From positions 38,665,702-38,729,701 of the forward strand of contig OW203762.1 of NCBI GenBank assembly GCA_934045905.1: DNA of 64,000 nucleotides. Reading direction: 5' to 3'. The stretch's first letter is position 1. Each line of letters opens with the position of its first letter. Source of the stretch: Leuctra nigra. Taxonomy: Eukaryota > Arthropoda > Insecta > Plecoptera > Leuctridae. Shown here in pieces: positions 12,700 to 23,497 of this stretch. The translations under genes and the position numbers were made by a program. The notes beneath the pieces were generated by a model. The model saw only the letters and a program-made list of their open reading frames with translations. It ran no database searches and was not told the DNA's origin.

Positions 12700-13030
12700 G
12701 TCCAGCCGTTTTCGAGATATGGCATCACTTCCGGTTTTCAAAATGGCGGCTGAAAGCTCTTACACATTGTAGGTATTAATATGTATATAAATACTAATAT
12801 TTCATTATAAGCCTTCTGAATATATAGTTGGTTTTTATATAAAGGGAAGTGAATTTAAGCAGATTTCGCTAAACTATGACGTCATTTCCGGTTTCAGTAA
12901 TTAGAAAACTTTAATTTAACTATTGTTATTTCATAAAGAGGACCGTCTGAATCGATTGGCGCAAATTTCGTTCCGATCGGTCAAGCCGTTTTTGAGATAT
13001 GACGTCACTTCCGGTTTCAAAATGGCGACT
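12700..13030 (-). repeat. ETS/CRE unit array, right copy (three units)
   Basis: On the minus strand three units are anchored by CCGG at 13011, 12888 and 12731, spaced 123 and 157 bp, matching the spacing of the first units on the left. The outer two keep an exact TGACGTCA (12878 and 13001); the inner one has changed to TGATGCCA. AAAATGGCGGC and AAAATGGCG near 12740 and 13020 correspond to the YY1-like GCCGCCATTTT. This short form is probably closer to the ancestral layout. The ORF at 12923-13129 arises from the repeat. Confidence 0.82.
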
Positions 13031-13452
13031 ACCGGTTTGATTTATAAAAAAGGCACCTCAGACGCCAAAAGTGCACATGTGGTAAAAATTTCAGATCGAT
13101 CGGCTAAGCCGTTTAGGCTATGGCGGTGATAGCGGTGTTTCCTGATATCATCAGATAGGTTTTAAAAGGGGTGTAATTTCACTGTTTTCACGGCCCTCTA
13201 GCACGCAAATGGCATAACCTATTGTTCCCAAATTTAGTATATGGAGTGGGGTGGGCCATAGCTCGAAATTAAGATATTTCACAACAATGTGAGATTTTCC
13301 AATTTTATGATCCAGTAGGCCGAAAATGCCATGTTGTTGCTTACAGTAAAAGTGGTTGGTCTGCTCCTCAGTTATTAGGCATTTACGGTATGTTGAGTGC
13401 GTGTGAGTGTACGGTACGACTTGGCTGGGTGGAGCGACCGCTCCACTAGATA
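13015..13452 (-). repeat. right terminal inverted repeat
   Basis: This is the reverse complement of the left terminal segment, ending GGAGCGACCGCTCCACTAGA then TA. It includes the AGCCAAGTC motif (as GACTTGGCT at 13418-13426). The 113-codon minus-strand ORF at 13151-13492 runs through it, but the left copy carries a frameshift and a stop in the same frame, so a conserved protein is not supported. Confidence 0.8.
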
Positions 13453-16217
13453 CAATACAAATAAAAATGTATGTCTTTAACAACTGACACAAAATGTAAG
13501 TTGCATTATCTGATATTCCACTTTTTCACAACTAAAATAAATCAATAAGAACAAACCTCTCTAAAATTTATTTTTATCAAGAGCATTACAAAGCGTCTAA
13601 GAAAACTTCGTGATATCCAATTTGAAAAGACGTATCTACTATCTTAATAAATAAAGTATTATGCACTACACTCGACTTTATCATCGCCATAACCATACTG
13701 CCGAAGCTGAACATTGAGGCAGCGTCGTGTATAATAACATGACGTCATATCCCAGGACTACGTGCCACCTGAGTGTCATTGATGTCGCGAAATAATCGCT
13801 CCGACCTGGAGGTATCCGGCGCCTCCGAGAACTCGCACAACCTCCACGAGAGCGTTGGGAAATTTCAACTCGGTCGCTCCCGAGCGGCCATTTTGTCGCG
13901 AACGCCAACCTGATAGATGGCGCCTCTGGTGACATTTCGAGGATCATATTACAGCACGCCGGTGATTCTAGGGAAAAATCAACTATAACGAAGGACGTGA
14001 GTTTCAGAACGAGCCGCTCATATATCGCGACAACGTGCGCGTTATACTTGTATCTCTTTTCATTTCGTTTTCCCTTCCTCTCCTTGTCTGCAAGTTGGAC
14101 TTTACGTCGTTAAGCCGCGAGATTTTTTTGTGCTTTACTTTTGGCAGGATGATTGGTTAGGGATCAGATCTTTCTAACAATGTTAGTAAAAGTTTATTAA
14201 AAGAAAAGAAGGAGCGTCTTTTCCTCGAACCATAGTGGTTTTGCAGTAAATATCCAGAGGAGAGTTGTTCTTTTACCCCGAAGAGAAAAGAAAATACTCG
14301 TTATATTCGGTAGAAACGATTACAGCGATGCTCGCTTATTTGTCTAAAATTTCTTCCAATGATCTTTGTTTTCAATTACCTGAGGCCAAGGTAATATTAC
14401 TGACAGAAATTTGAAACAGAGGTAGAGTTCGCAATCTTGAATGGGAGTTGTTTTCTTCGCGTTACCATGGATACGAACAGCAACATGAGTCACGAGCTCT
14501 CGTCCTTCTACTCTCACCAATGTGTACATTTTAACCGAAGAGCTCTCGAAGCCTAATCGCTGACCACAAGCTCGACTTGTCTCAGTTTTACTGCAAATAA
14601 ATGTCCTGACGTCGTCTATGTATGAGAGAAGTATTCCATCTGACCTAATTCCGTGACCAAACCATCAGGTCACGTGGCTTTTCCGAGCATCCGATGACTT
14701 GTTAGACTTTTCACGACAAGCAACTCAATGGGAACACTCAGCCTCAGCCATTTAGATGTGTCACCCTCTTTGACGAGAGTAATTAGGATGTAAATTAGTT
14801 ACAATTAGAAAAGCTTATCTTTTAGATTATATGAGTGAGTATTAAAGTCGTCCACAGGCTGCACGGTGGAAGCCACAAGGAGTTGAATCTCCCACCAAAA
14901 CGTCCTCTATCTATATACACGTAATACGAATTCCATAAATATTCATTGGTTTGGTTAGTGTGCACCGACTAGTACACCCGGCCAACTTATGCAAATCCGC
15001 TATCTTTTGCTCTAACCCAAGGATATACATAGCGGGCCAGGAGAAATGGTGACACGTTAGGCGCCATCTCAAGGTTGGGCGCCACCCTCTCCCACCCCTG
15101 GCCGTAGCTACAAATGAGAGTCTAACGAGGAAAGTTTTCGATATTTTCCGACTTGACGCCCCTCCCGCTCCCCCTTTACCACAGTTCAGCGTTCTTAATT
15201 TCACTTCTCTAGGAGCGTTTATATGCAAGAAGATAATATATTATTGGGAGATGGAAATGTTATCAAGGGGTTGAAGGGGAAGGGGGCGGTTTGACGGATA
15301 GCACCGCTGGAATCGTTAGCACTGAATAGAAGATTTCGTGAAGAATATACGTGAAATTATTGTGGTTTATTTCTAAACCCCTATTTAGTCCGTCATCATT
15401 TGCAAGCTCGCCACGTCTCCACCCCCACCCCTCCCCCTTCCACACCCCACTTAACCACGGGGGCGACGTCTAAATGAAAACAGGGCCACGAAGAATATAA
15501 TATGCATAGTGGAGAAATAAATACGGAGGCCTGCCTCAAAACTGGACTGGATCTCTCTTGCAATTTTCATATTAAAAGTTTTCGAAGAAAATATTGACTT
15601 CTCGTTGTTGGATTTCGTTCGACGAAGTCTACAAGTTGGTTTGATTGCTCTCGCTGATTCTCGAAGTATAGCAACTTGCTGGAACAAATCAACGGATTAC
15701 TCGAATGCTTAGGAAGCTCGGCTTCAGACAATCTTAAGCTATTTCATTAAAGAGTTTCGAAAGAAAAGCTATATAAAAAGCGGACGAGTGCCACTGTAAC
15801 GTTCAAGAAACAACATACTTAAATAAAATTCGTTCCGTGAGTCTTCTAAATAAACGTGAACAATAAAGCTTAGAAATGAGATATTTCGAAGATTGGTGTG
15901 TCTTTTCACGACCATCTTATTCATGTTATGAGCTCTTCAATGGAGACTTTACGAAATTACGTCGGAGGCGTCTCGAAGAATTCATTCACTGAAAGTACAA
16001 GAAAAGCGGAATTCTTTTTGTGCACTGCGATTAATGCTTTGTGGACTCCTTATCAAGAGTTTTTGCTAATTGTGCCCCACTTCATGCAATGAATAAAACA
16101 TTACATTCTGGTAATCTAAGGAGATAAGAGAAACCGGAAAGTGTATAATACATGGAAATAAAAGAGAATAGTGTTCCAGTGTCTTCCAGAATGTTCCGAC
16201 TGGAAAAGTGAATTCAA
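13453..16217. other. gene-less, with a G+C-rich patch and a TATA-like site
   Basis: From 13690 to 14050 G+C and CpG rise, with an exact CRE at 13740-13747, GCCATTTTG and GATGGCGCC (YY1-like) around 13890-13925; ORFs here are short and unrecognised. GGTCACGTGG near 14671 is an E-box. G runs at 15267-15288 could form a quadruplex. TATATAAAAAG lies at about 15770-15780. ORFs of 60-105 codons at 14911-15228, 15263-15445, 15451-15687 and 15898-16092 show nothing recognisable. Confidence 0.5.
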
Positions 16218-16856
16218 ATGCTGATGTTCATTCAAAAACCCGGAGTGCATAATATTAAAACGGTGGGGCGGAATCAAATTTTCATTACGTTTTACTTTTC
16301 AACCAATTTGCATTCATCGTCCAAAGACTTAATTGTAATTCCTTTCCTAACGAAAATGATGTTTACCTTCAATTCAGCTCAGTCACAAAACCTAAAGACA
16401 CTTGTACTAATTGCGAACTTTAATTCACTCACCGCTGCGGTGTTTGCGAGCGCCGCGACGGTCAGCGTCCACACACGACGCCCTCCCCCCTCCCCCCCCC
16501 CCCCCTCACGCGCAATCAACTCAAGAACACTCGGTGCTCAAGATGCGGCCTATGGCAAACACCACTTGCAATTCAATTCAACTCATGTTGACTCCATCAT
16601 GCTAATACATTGCCGCCTGTGGACCTCTTACCAGAGCAAACAAACACGACAGTTATTAATTAGCCAAAGCCAATCAACTATTAATTATGCAGAGGTACAA
16701 AATCATCAACCTGAACGTGGTATAAATGATTATATAGCGAAGAGTTTCTCGAAAGTTATGCGTTGGAGAAAATTATTTGAACGTGGTCGGAGTTCCACAG
16801 CCTCAGATGGCTTGTTTTTCATCTATAAAATAACACTGCCAAACCAAACCCCTTAA
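16218..16856 (+). CDS. longest ORF of the window, unrecognised, doubtful
   Basis: This is a 212-codon ORF beginning MLMFIQKPG. The middle (about residues 88-97) is a Pro/Ser run encoded by a dC tract at 16482-16505. The C-terminal half has many Ser, Gln, Lys and Arg residues. No signal peptide, membrane segment or domain is evident. In A+T-rich DNA an ORF of this length is uncommon but not impossible over 64 kb and six frames. There is no clear promoter or splice structure. I favour chance or a decayed fragment over a real gene. Confidence 0.15.
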   Translation: MLMFIQKPGVHNIKTVGRNQIFITFYFSTNLHSSSKDLIVIPFLTKMMFTFNSAQSQNLKTLVLIANFNSLTAAVFASAATVSVHTRRPPPSPPPPSRAINSRTLGAQDAAYGKHHLQFNSTHVDSIMLIHCRLWTSYQSKQTRQLLISQSQSTINYAEVQNHQPERGINDYIAKSFSKVMRWRKLFERGRSSTASDGLFFIYKITLPNQTP

Positions 16857-19800
16857 GCGAAATCAATTAGCCAGACTTCTAGAGTAAACAAAAAGGGAGC
16901 AGGAGATGAAAATAAAAATCAACGTATAGAAGGAAAATCAATCAGAGCCTAAAGGAGACGATGAAATCAAAGGAAGGAAGAGAAGGCGTTAAAAGAGAAC
17001 CATAATATTGTTGACTGAAAGTGTATTTTCCACCATAGTTCAGTGTTTTTCAATGAAGAGGGTTCATCTGAATCTCGAGAGACAACACGCGTACGAGATG
17101 TTGCTGCTGCTGTTGAAAACATGCAAACATGTTCCCTGCTAATCCTGTCAGATACTTGACGCGGAAAATACTGTCATGATGGCCTCTCATTACGTAATGT
17201 CACACACATATCAACATTCAACTTGTCATTCAGGTACAAACATTCTGTCATTCTCTTGGCTTATAGTCTTAAAATCATAGCATAATGATTCTCCACAAAG
17301 CATACATTGAAAATAGCTAGCTTGTTTTTAATACATAACAACATATTAACGAAAAATAAATTAATATTTACATGTGATTTAATAATAAAAACATGTTTCG
17401 TAACGTAAATATGGTTCCCTCATTACAGAGGTGCGTCGTTGGCTACGTCCATGTCATAAATGTAGTCAAAAATGTAGTTGAAGAGTTACATCAAATTATG
17501 TTATAATTATGAAATTCTATAGTAACGAATAATATCATCGTATATTAATGTGTCTCAATAACAAGGAGTAGAGAAAATAAGTAATTAATAAATTACGAAA
17601 CGACGAGAATGGTTAACTGCTATCCTGATAGCCAGTTTGCTTCTCCCATGAAAATGGAGGTGCCGAGTTAACAACGCAGCCCGTAACACAGAAGCGTGCT
17701 GCGGGTTGCGTTTCAGTAGCAAAACCAGTCACCTCTATCACCCGCTATCATAGTCATAAAACGTTGGAATAAACGTTCGACAGAAGCTGGTAGCAAGTTA
17801 ATGTTCGGGGTTAGACTCATTAAAGTGACATCGGCGACCTGTCTATCTACACACCAGCGTGGCTAATCAATGCCGTCCTTGTTTTCATCTCCAGGCAAGC
17901 TCGTGTGTGTTTGACTGGAGGGGGTTGGGGGAGGTGTAAAACATAGGCTCGTTGTAGGCGCAGCGATCGATCTTCTATAATGGACAATTTACAGACGCTG
18001 ACACGTATTCGAGGCGAAAGCACCCCCTCCACCGAACACCCCCGCGATACGACACACAATATCACCGGCGAACACGCGACTCCGGAGATTTCTTCGGCCG
18101 GTTGCGTCGGTGACAACAGCGATACAATGACGTTCGGAAGACAATACGACAGCTGATAATTTCATCATGCTTAAAGCAGTAAGGTATGACACAAATATTA
18201 TGTAACAATGAGGTAAATATAAAGTACTTCGTTTGTCGTTCCACATCACGAGTACCAGAATGACGTCATCCAAATTCTAAGAAAATCTATTATTGTGCTG
18301 TCGATATTGTCTTATATCTATTGCCTGTTCTTCAACTTTATAATTTATTTTTAATACAGTAATAATTTTCCTAATAATTAAGCGAGTGTGGCGAGCGCCT
18401 TAATTCAAAGCTTATGGTTCGAAAGCATTTTTTCCGTCACAGATCAATCGAAATAACTGATCAGGCATTTTTCTTCAAAGAAGAATAATACTATAATGTT
18501 CGTTTCGAACTGAATTCTAGGAATATCGATCGTTTTGTTTCATCTGACAATTGATTATAGTTTAAATACTCTACTTACCTATGGATAATCCTACAGCGTC
18601 CATGGTACAGGCATATACATTGTATAGCCTACGGGTACAGGCGTCTTATAAAGTTAACCTCATTTTTAGACAATATTGCCATGAAGTTCGAAGGCTCGCT
18701 ATAATCAACACGTTCACTGAGCTTTTCCTAAATAATTTATGTTAACTGACTACATTTTAAAGTGTAATTGTTTTTCTTTTTGATGTAAATTTGTTAAGCT
18801 TTGTCCTGAGGAAGATTTTAATAGAAATATCAAAAAGTAGAAAAATTATAAATAAATTTACAAAATAATTACGAAATATCCCAATACTTTTTTAATTGCT
18901 TTACACAAATATTACCAGTGTAATAGCGTTAAAAGATCAACAAATGTTTTGTCGAGAGTCTCTTTGTCTTGAAATAAGCCTTTGTTGTTTCGTTGTATCT
19001 TTAGAATTATAACTTATGAATTGGTTGATTATTTATTAAAAAATATGCACATATTTCGAGAATCGCATTAGAAAGTGTTCAGTTTTGTGAAAATATCCAC
19101 CTCGACTACCTAAAGATACCTCGATCGTTAAGTATTTATTTATCTTTGTGCGAGCTTTTCAGAAAATTGTTTCTACTTTCTCCTTGAGAAGTTTGTGTCT
19201 TAGCGAATCTTCTTGTCCTGACATTGAACTTTAGCTTTTAATGTTTCACTTTGATTGCCTAGTTTTCTATCAATAATTCAAGAACAGCTTCTTAAATTCT
19301 TTTCAACTCGAAGCAACGGAAAAAGTAGCTCAAGGGGAGGAAGAGGAGATATAGAGAGGGAGGAAAGAGTCCCAGAGAATATGGCACACTAGAAAAGTTT
19401 TCAAAAGCGTCTAGAAATTATTGTTGAGTGTTTTTACACCTCTGATTCGAAGCGAGTCCGAATATAGATCGATTCCATGGCGTGGTCCTCGTTACTATTG
19501 CACTAATGAGTTCTGGATGGTGGCAGGGCAGCCTAGCTCCCAGGGGGAAGTCAGATAAAGGGGCGACATGTGCATGAATCCCCCTCATCCCCCCTCTCTC
19601 TTCCCAACTGCCCACAAACACACGCGGCCACAAGTCGCACTCAATTAGAGCACGAGCAACTTGTGCCACCAAGAATTTAGGATGATATTAAAAAACGATT
19701 TTTTCCTAATAGGTTTGGTTTATCTTGCTACCGGTGTTCGTGACTAGTTTAATCTTATAAGTCGCCTGTTTTAGGATCACTGAAGATGCTTAATCGCAAG

Positions 19801-19890
19801 GCGCGTTTCACCAACAAGTTATTAACTTTACTAACTCAGTGCAAGTGGAGGTGGAGGTGGAAACAACTAGCTCAGCGAAACAGCGATATA
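16857..19890. other. gene-less, mostly A+T-rich
   Basis: Two small G+C-richer patches stand out. 17830-18130 has overlapping minus-strand ORFs of 60-94 codons. 19420-19670 has an 84-codon minus ORF. An exact CRE lies at 18261-18268. At 18375-18404 a motif AATTAAGCGAGTGTGGCGAGCG resembles the border of the repeat at 58033. Nothing here matches a known gene or RNA. Confidence 0.5.
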
Positions 19891-20110
19891 TATGTCTCCA
19901 TTGCAAGATATCCCATTATATTACACCTCCATTGCAAGATATTCCATTATATTACACCTCCATTGCAAGATATCCCATTATATTACACCTCCATTGCAAG
20001 ATATCCCATTACTTTTACACCTTTATTGCAAGATATCCCATTACTTTTACACCTCCATTGCACGATATCCCATTACTTTTACACCTCCATTGCAAGATAT
20101 CCCATACTTG
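19891..20110 (+). repeat. 31-32-bp minisatellite, seven copies
   Basis: The unit is CTCCATTGCAAGATATCCCA followed by TTATATTACAC or TTACTTTTACAC. Copies begin at 19896, 19927, 19958, 19989, 20021, 20053 and 20085. The first steps are 31 bp and later ones 32 bp, owing to one added base in the TTACTTTT variant. The period is not a multiple of three and the unit has no plus-strand stop, so all three plus frames stay open and yield ORFs of 85-169 codons. These are repeat artefacts. Confidence 0.92.
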
Positions 20111-23100
20111 TACAATGTAAAAACCACAATAATGTTGACGCTAAAGTAATCCACAGAATCAAATGGAAATTAACTATTAAAATCTGTAAGTCTGCAAACT
20201 TTAACTCAATAAATTATTTAGGAAATTCCACTGTGCAGATTTGCTTTGTAAGTTTCTACATTTATCTAATGTATGTATTTTATGAAATAGTATAAGTAAA
20301 GTTTGTATTTTTATTTTTATTTAGAAAAAAAATATGGTGACCAACAAATGGTATAATGCATTTATCTAGAACACAATTTATGATTCAGAACGATATTTCC
20401 ACAAGTGGCAAGCATGTTTATTAACCTCCAACGAGATTCGTCAGTATCTTAACCATTATTCTGTAGATTGACGACTGACGTGGGACTGCGTGGCATTCCG
20501 TGGAATTCCTGTCTCTACCCCTGAATTCTGACTACAGCCATTTCGCACGCACATTGCAGGACCTAACGGCAACGATTGGGGAAACGCTGGCTCTATAACT
20601 CAACAAATGTCTGTTCACCAGCTCAAACCCTGACATAGTGTGAATAAAAATCCCCACCCGATGAAATCCAGCGATGATAACTCATTCTGATTTACGTCGC
20701 ATCCTATTGTATGTGTGTGTATATATTTTTTTTTCACAGTCCGACATTCTGTTTGTATGAACACTAGTCGAGGTAATCTATGGAAGTCTGGTGATTAATA
20801 TTCTGTTTATTTTAAGATAGCCACTCGTCCGAGCACTATTGCTGGACATAATTCAAACAAAGTAATAATTCGCTCTCTCTCCCTCTGACTAGCCATATTG
20901 CTTTCAATCCTCAATTTCATGAAATGTGTCGTTACTGTTTTACTCCCCCCCCCCCCCCTCCCCGCCCCACTTCCCCTCACTACACAGTTCTGCATCATGC
21001 AACGTGCAATGTGAGGGGAATTGACCAATACACTCTGTTATTTATTAGATAGGAAGAGGCCAAGATGGATCATAATAAAATGTACAGTCGACTGCAAATA
21101 ATGTGACATGCTTTGTTTGTTTGTTTGTTTCCCTATTGGAATAAACCTGTTCTCAGGTCTATAGGTATACTCGAAAAAATAGTTTTAGGAATGATAGGTT
21201 GAACTAAATAGTTTAATTTTAATCAGGAAATTAAAAAAGAAATTCACGATTTTTTTACAAAAATAATTAGCTTTCCAATCATTCGAGTCCAAAAGAGATA
21301 TCATTTTTTCATCCAATGTTTTCGTAGAATTCATATTTCCTGTCATGTCACGACGATCGGTTTTTGAGAGTATTTTAATCAAGCAGAAATTCACCGTGAA
21401 TTGAATTAATTTTGTCGAGTAACTGTACTTGAATTTCTCCCTTCATCCTCACCCTTCCACATGTTTGCCCCTGTGTGTTATGCAACCTGCCTATGAGTGA
21501 TATCAGAAACGACATCAGCTCCAGGGCTGCTCTGGTCGCTTCTCTGGCAGATCGAGTGCTGCTGACTCGGGCTAAATCCACGCAATAACATATTATTTAC
21601 ACGGTACACAGAGATATGCTTCTGAAACTTGATGAGACATTTTATTAATGAAAATAATAAATATATTCCAATCAACAAATTAAATTAATTTCTACTTTTC
21701 AAAAAACAGTAAAAATGTTTTCGACATACTACTGATATGAAAAACCAGAGTTGACTTTTTCTTTCGATGTGTAGCACTCTTTCAACTGTGTGATATTAAA
21801 TAAGCATTATAAGATGTGCAACGTAATTAACTCCATTATCTTTTCTCACAATTATCTTTGCTGTCACAATAAAACCGTTAACATATCGAATGCCTTCAAA
21901 TCGAGTAAGGATACTTTCGGGAAATAAAGACATTATAAGTCAAACCATAGTGAACATCAAGCTGTAAGATGTTTTCTTAAGCTAACTACCAATGTAGAAG
22001 AAGAGGTTTACTACCAAGTTGTTAAATTTTAAACGGGCCATCTGCAACGAACGATTTCTCACAAATACCTTCCACGCAGTTGGTAAAGGCTGTGTTTGAT
22101 TTTCTAAAATCAAACACAATCGATGTCTAAGATATCTTCAATAACGGCACAGACGATTTTGTTGATATCACTAACAAAATGTATCACACCGTGAAGCGCC
22201 AGGTGTTTTATTCGTGTTCACCTTTAACACATCTATTCGTGACGTGTACAATATTGAGGCAATAATAAACATAGTCCATTCTCTTCCGGTATGTGCCGTC
22301 GAGCAATGACAAAGTTTCTCTCTAGTTTCACTGTTATCAAACTAAGTGTTCAACTCTCAGTTCCTATTCTCTTGAATCTTACATTTCTCAACCCTCTGTT
22401 TGTCACTTTTTCCTTGTTTTACATCCCCTTACCGCTATGCAACCTGCATGACAGAGTAATTACAAAAGACCGTGGTGTAAAAGGGCGTAACTTGACGCGT
22501 CTATAAGTGAGGAGTAACTGTGAATAGAGTATTGAGTATAAAACATTGAAATTGTGTAAAGCTCTGCATTCTAATTTACTGGATGGAGACAAATGAGTCA
22601 TGTGACTTTATCCTGTTACAACTGATGAATACAGCAAAGGGAAACGGCACGCAAAACAGAAGACTGTGAAATAAATGATTATACAAATTCACACTGCATT
22701 CAGACTTTATAAAGGGAGTTAAAACGAGGATAATGGAAACGACCTATTTTACCGACGGTGGAGTTCGATTATAGTACACATTGACGCATGTCTTGGTGTC
22801 TCCCTCAATCAATGAAAGCTTTCCCTTCTGACAAATTGATCAGAACCTTTTCTGATCACAGATGACCGGAGATATCTCCGATTCGTTCGTTGGTCGATTC
22901 GCACACACGTCATAAAATGGGTCATCGCCAATCAGAGGTACAAACAGCGATAGACAATCCGGCGACAATGGAGAACACACCGGGAGGTCGCTTTTTTCCC
23001 ATTCTTTAGACGGTGTAGTATATATACAAGATACTCATCGCCTTTTCATATTTCAGTCAAGTCACAACAAACGAAACAGTGCTCTCAGGAAATTAGCTTT

Positions 23101-23297
23101 TTCAAAATGTCTAACAAGACAATGTTCGACTTCCGGTAGGAAATGCTTCTCTCTTCTCTCTTCTCTGTCTGGTTGCTATCCGTGACTGGTGCAAACAACA
23201 GAGAGAGAAACAATCCTCCTCGAGTCCGATAAAAGTCGAGTCCGAGATGTCGAGACACCCAATACACCGCCGCGACGCTCGACGCTCGACCCACGTG
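20111..23297. other. gene-less, A+T-rich with short palindromes
   Basis: A dC tract lies at 20945-20958 and a (GTTT)n run at about 21113-21131. Short perfect inverted repeats lie at 22091-22118 and 22837-22858. From 22750 G+C rises toward the assembly gap. ORFs at 20807-21028, 21185-21394, 21375-21581, 22291-22506 and 23085-23294 are 60-73 codons with no recognisable features. Confidence 0.5.
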
Positions 23298-23497
23298 NNN
23301 NNNNNNNNNNNNNNNNNNNNNNNNNNNNNNNNNNNNNNNNNNNNNNNNNNNNNNNNNNNNNNNNNNNNNNNNNNNNNNNNNNNNNNNNNNNNNNNNNNNN
23401 NNNNNNNNNNNNNNNNNNNNNNNNNNNNNNNNNNNNNNNNNNNNNNNNNNNNNNNNNNNNNNNNNNNNNNNNNNNNNNNNNNNNNNNNNNNNNNNNN
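23298..23497. other. assembly gap (200 N)
   Basis: Exactly 200 unknown bases. Both flanks are G+C-rich (GACGCTCGACGCTCGACC before, GGGCCGTCGCATGAGGAGT after), so the missing part may be a G+C-rich or repetitive stretch. The round number suggests a placeholder, so the true length is not known. ORFs drawn through it are meaningless. Confidence 0.99.

Larger units (their letters stand above)
3127..13452. mobile_element. 10.3-kb inverted-repeat element, or two inverted copies of a smaller element
   Basis: The first and last ~440 bases are reverse complements of each other, starting TATCTAGTGGAGCGGTCGCT and ending with its complement. The match continues inward through a tandem ETS/CRE array and a large palindrome, then stops at the outer edge of each palindrome (6141 and 12101). 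The left block is 3015 bp and the right is 1352 bp. Most of the difference is extra array units on the left. A TA lies at both outer ends, compatible with a TA target-site duplication, but no longer duplication is visible. The 5.96-kb interior has no transposase, integrase, polymerase or helicase I can recognise, so a single element would be non-autonomous. The alternative is two separate insertions in opposite orientation. For the right copy, TA flanks at 12101-12102 and 13451-13452 would fit that; the left copy has TT at 6142-6143. Superfamily unknown. Confidence 0.72.

Noticed and set aside
3127..13452. Polinton/Maverick element
   Set aside because: Long inverted ends fit, but there is no polymerase B, integrase, ATPase or capsid-type ORF inside, and 10.3 kb is short for that class.
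13151..13492. 113-codon minus ORF in the right terminal repeat as a transposase fragment
   Set aside because: The left terminal repeat has a frameshift and stop in the same frame, and no transposase motif is visible.
19786..20295. 169-codon ORF with repeated peptide
   Set aside because: It exists because the minisatellite unit has no plus-strand stop; two other frames are open over the same bases.
20781..20803. Similarity to miR-7 (TGGAAGTCTGGTGATT)
   Set aside because: Two mismatches in the conserved first 16 bases, one of them in the seed region, and no matching hairpin partner nearby.
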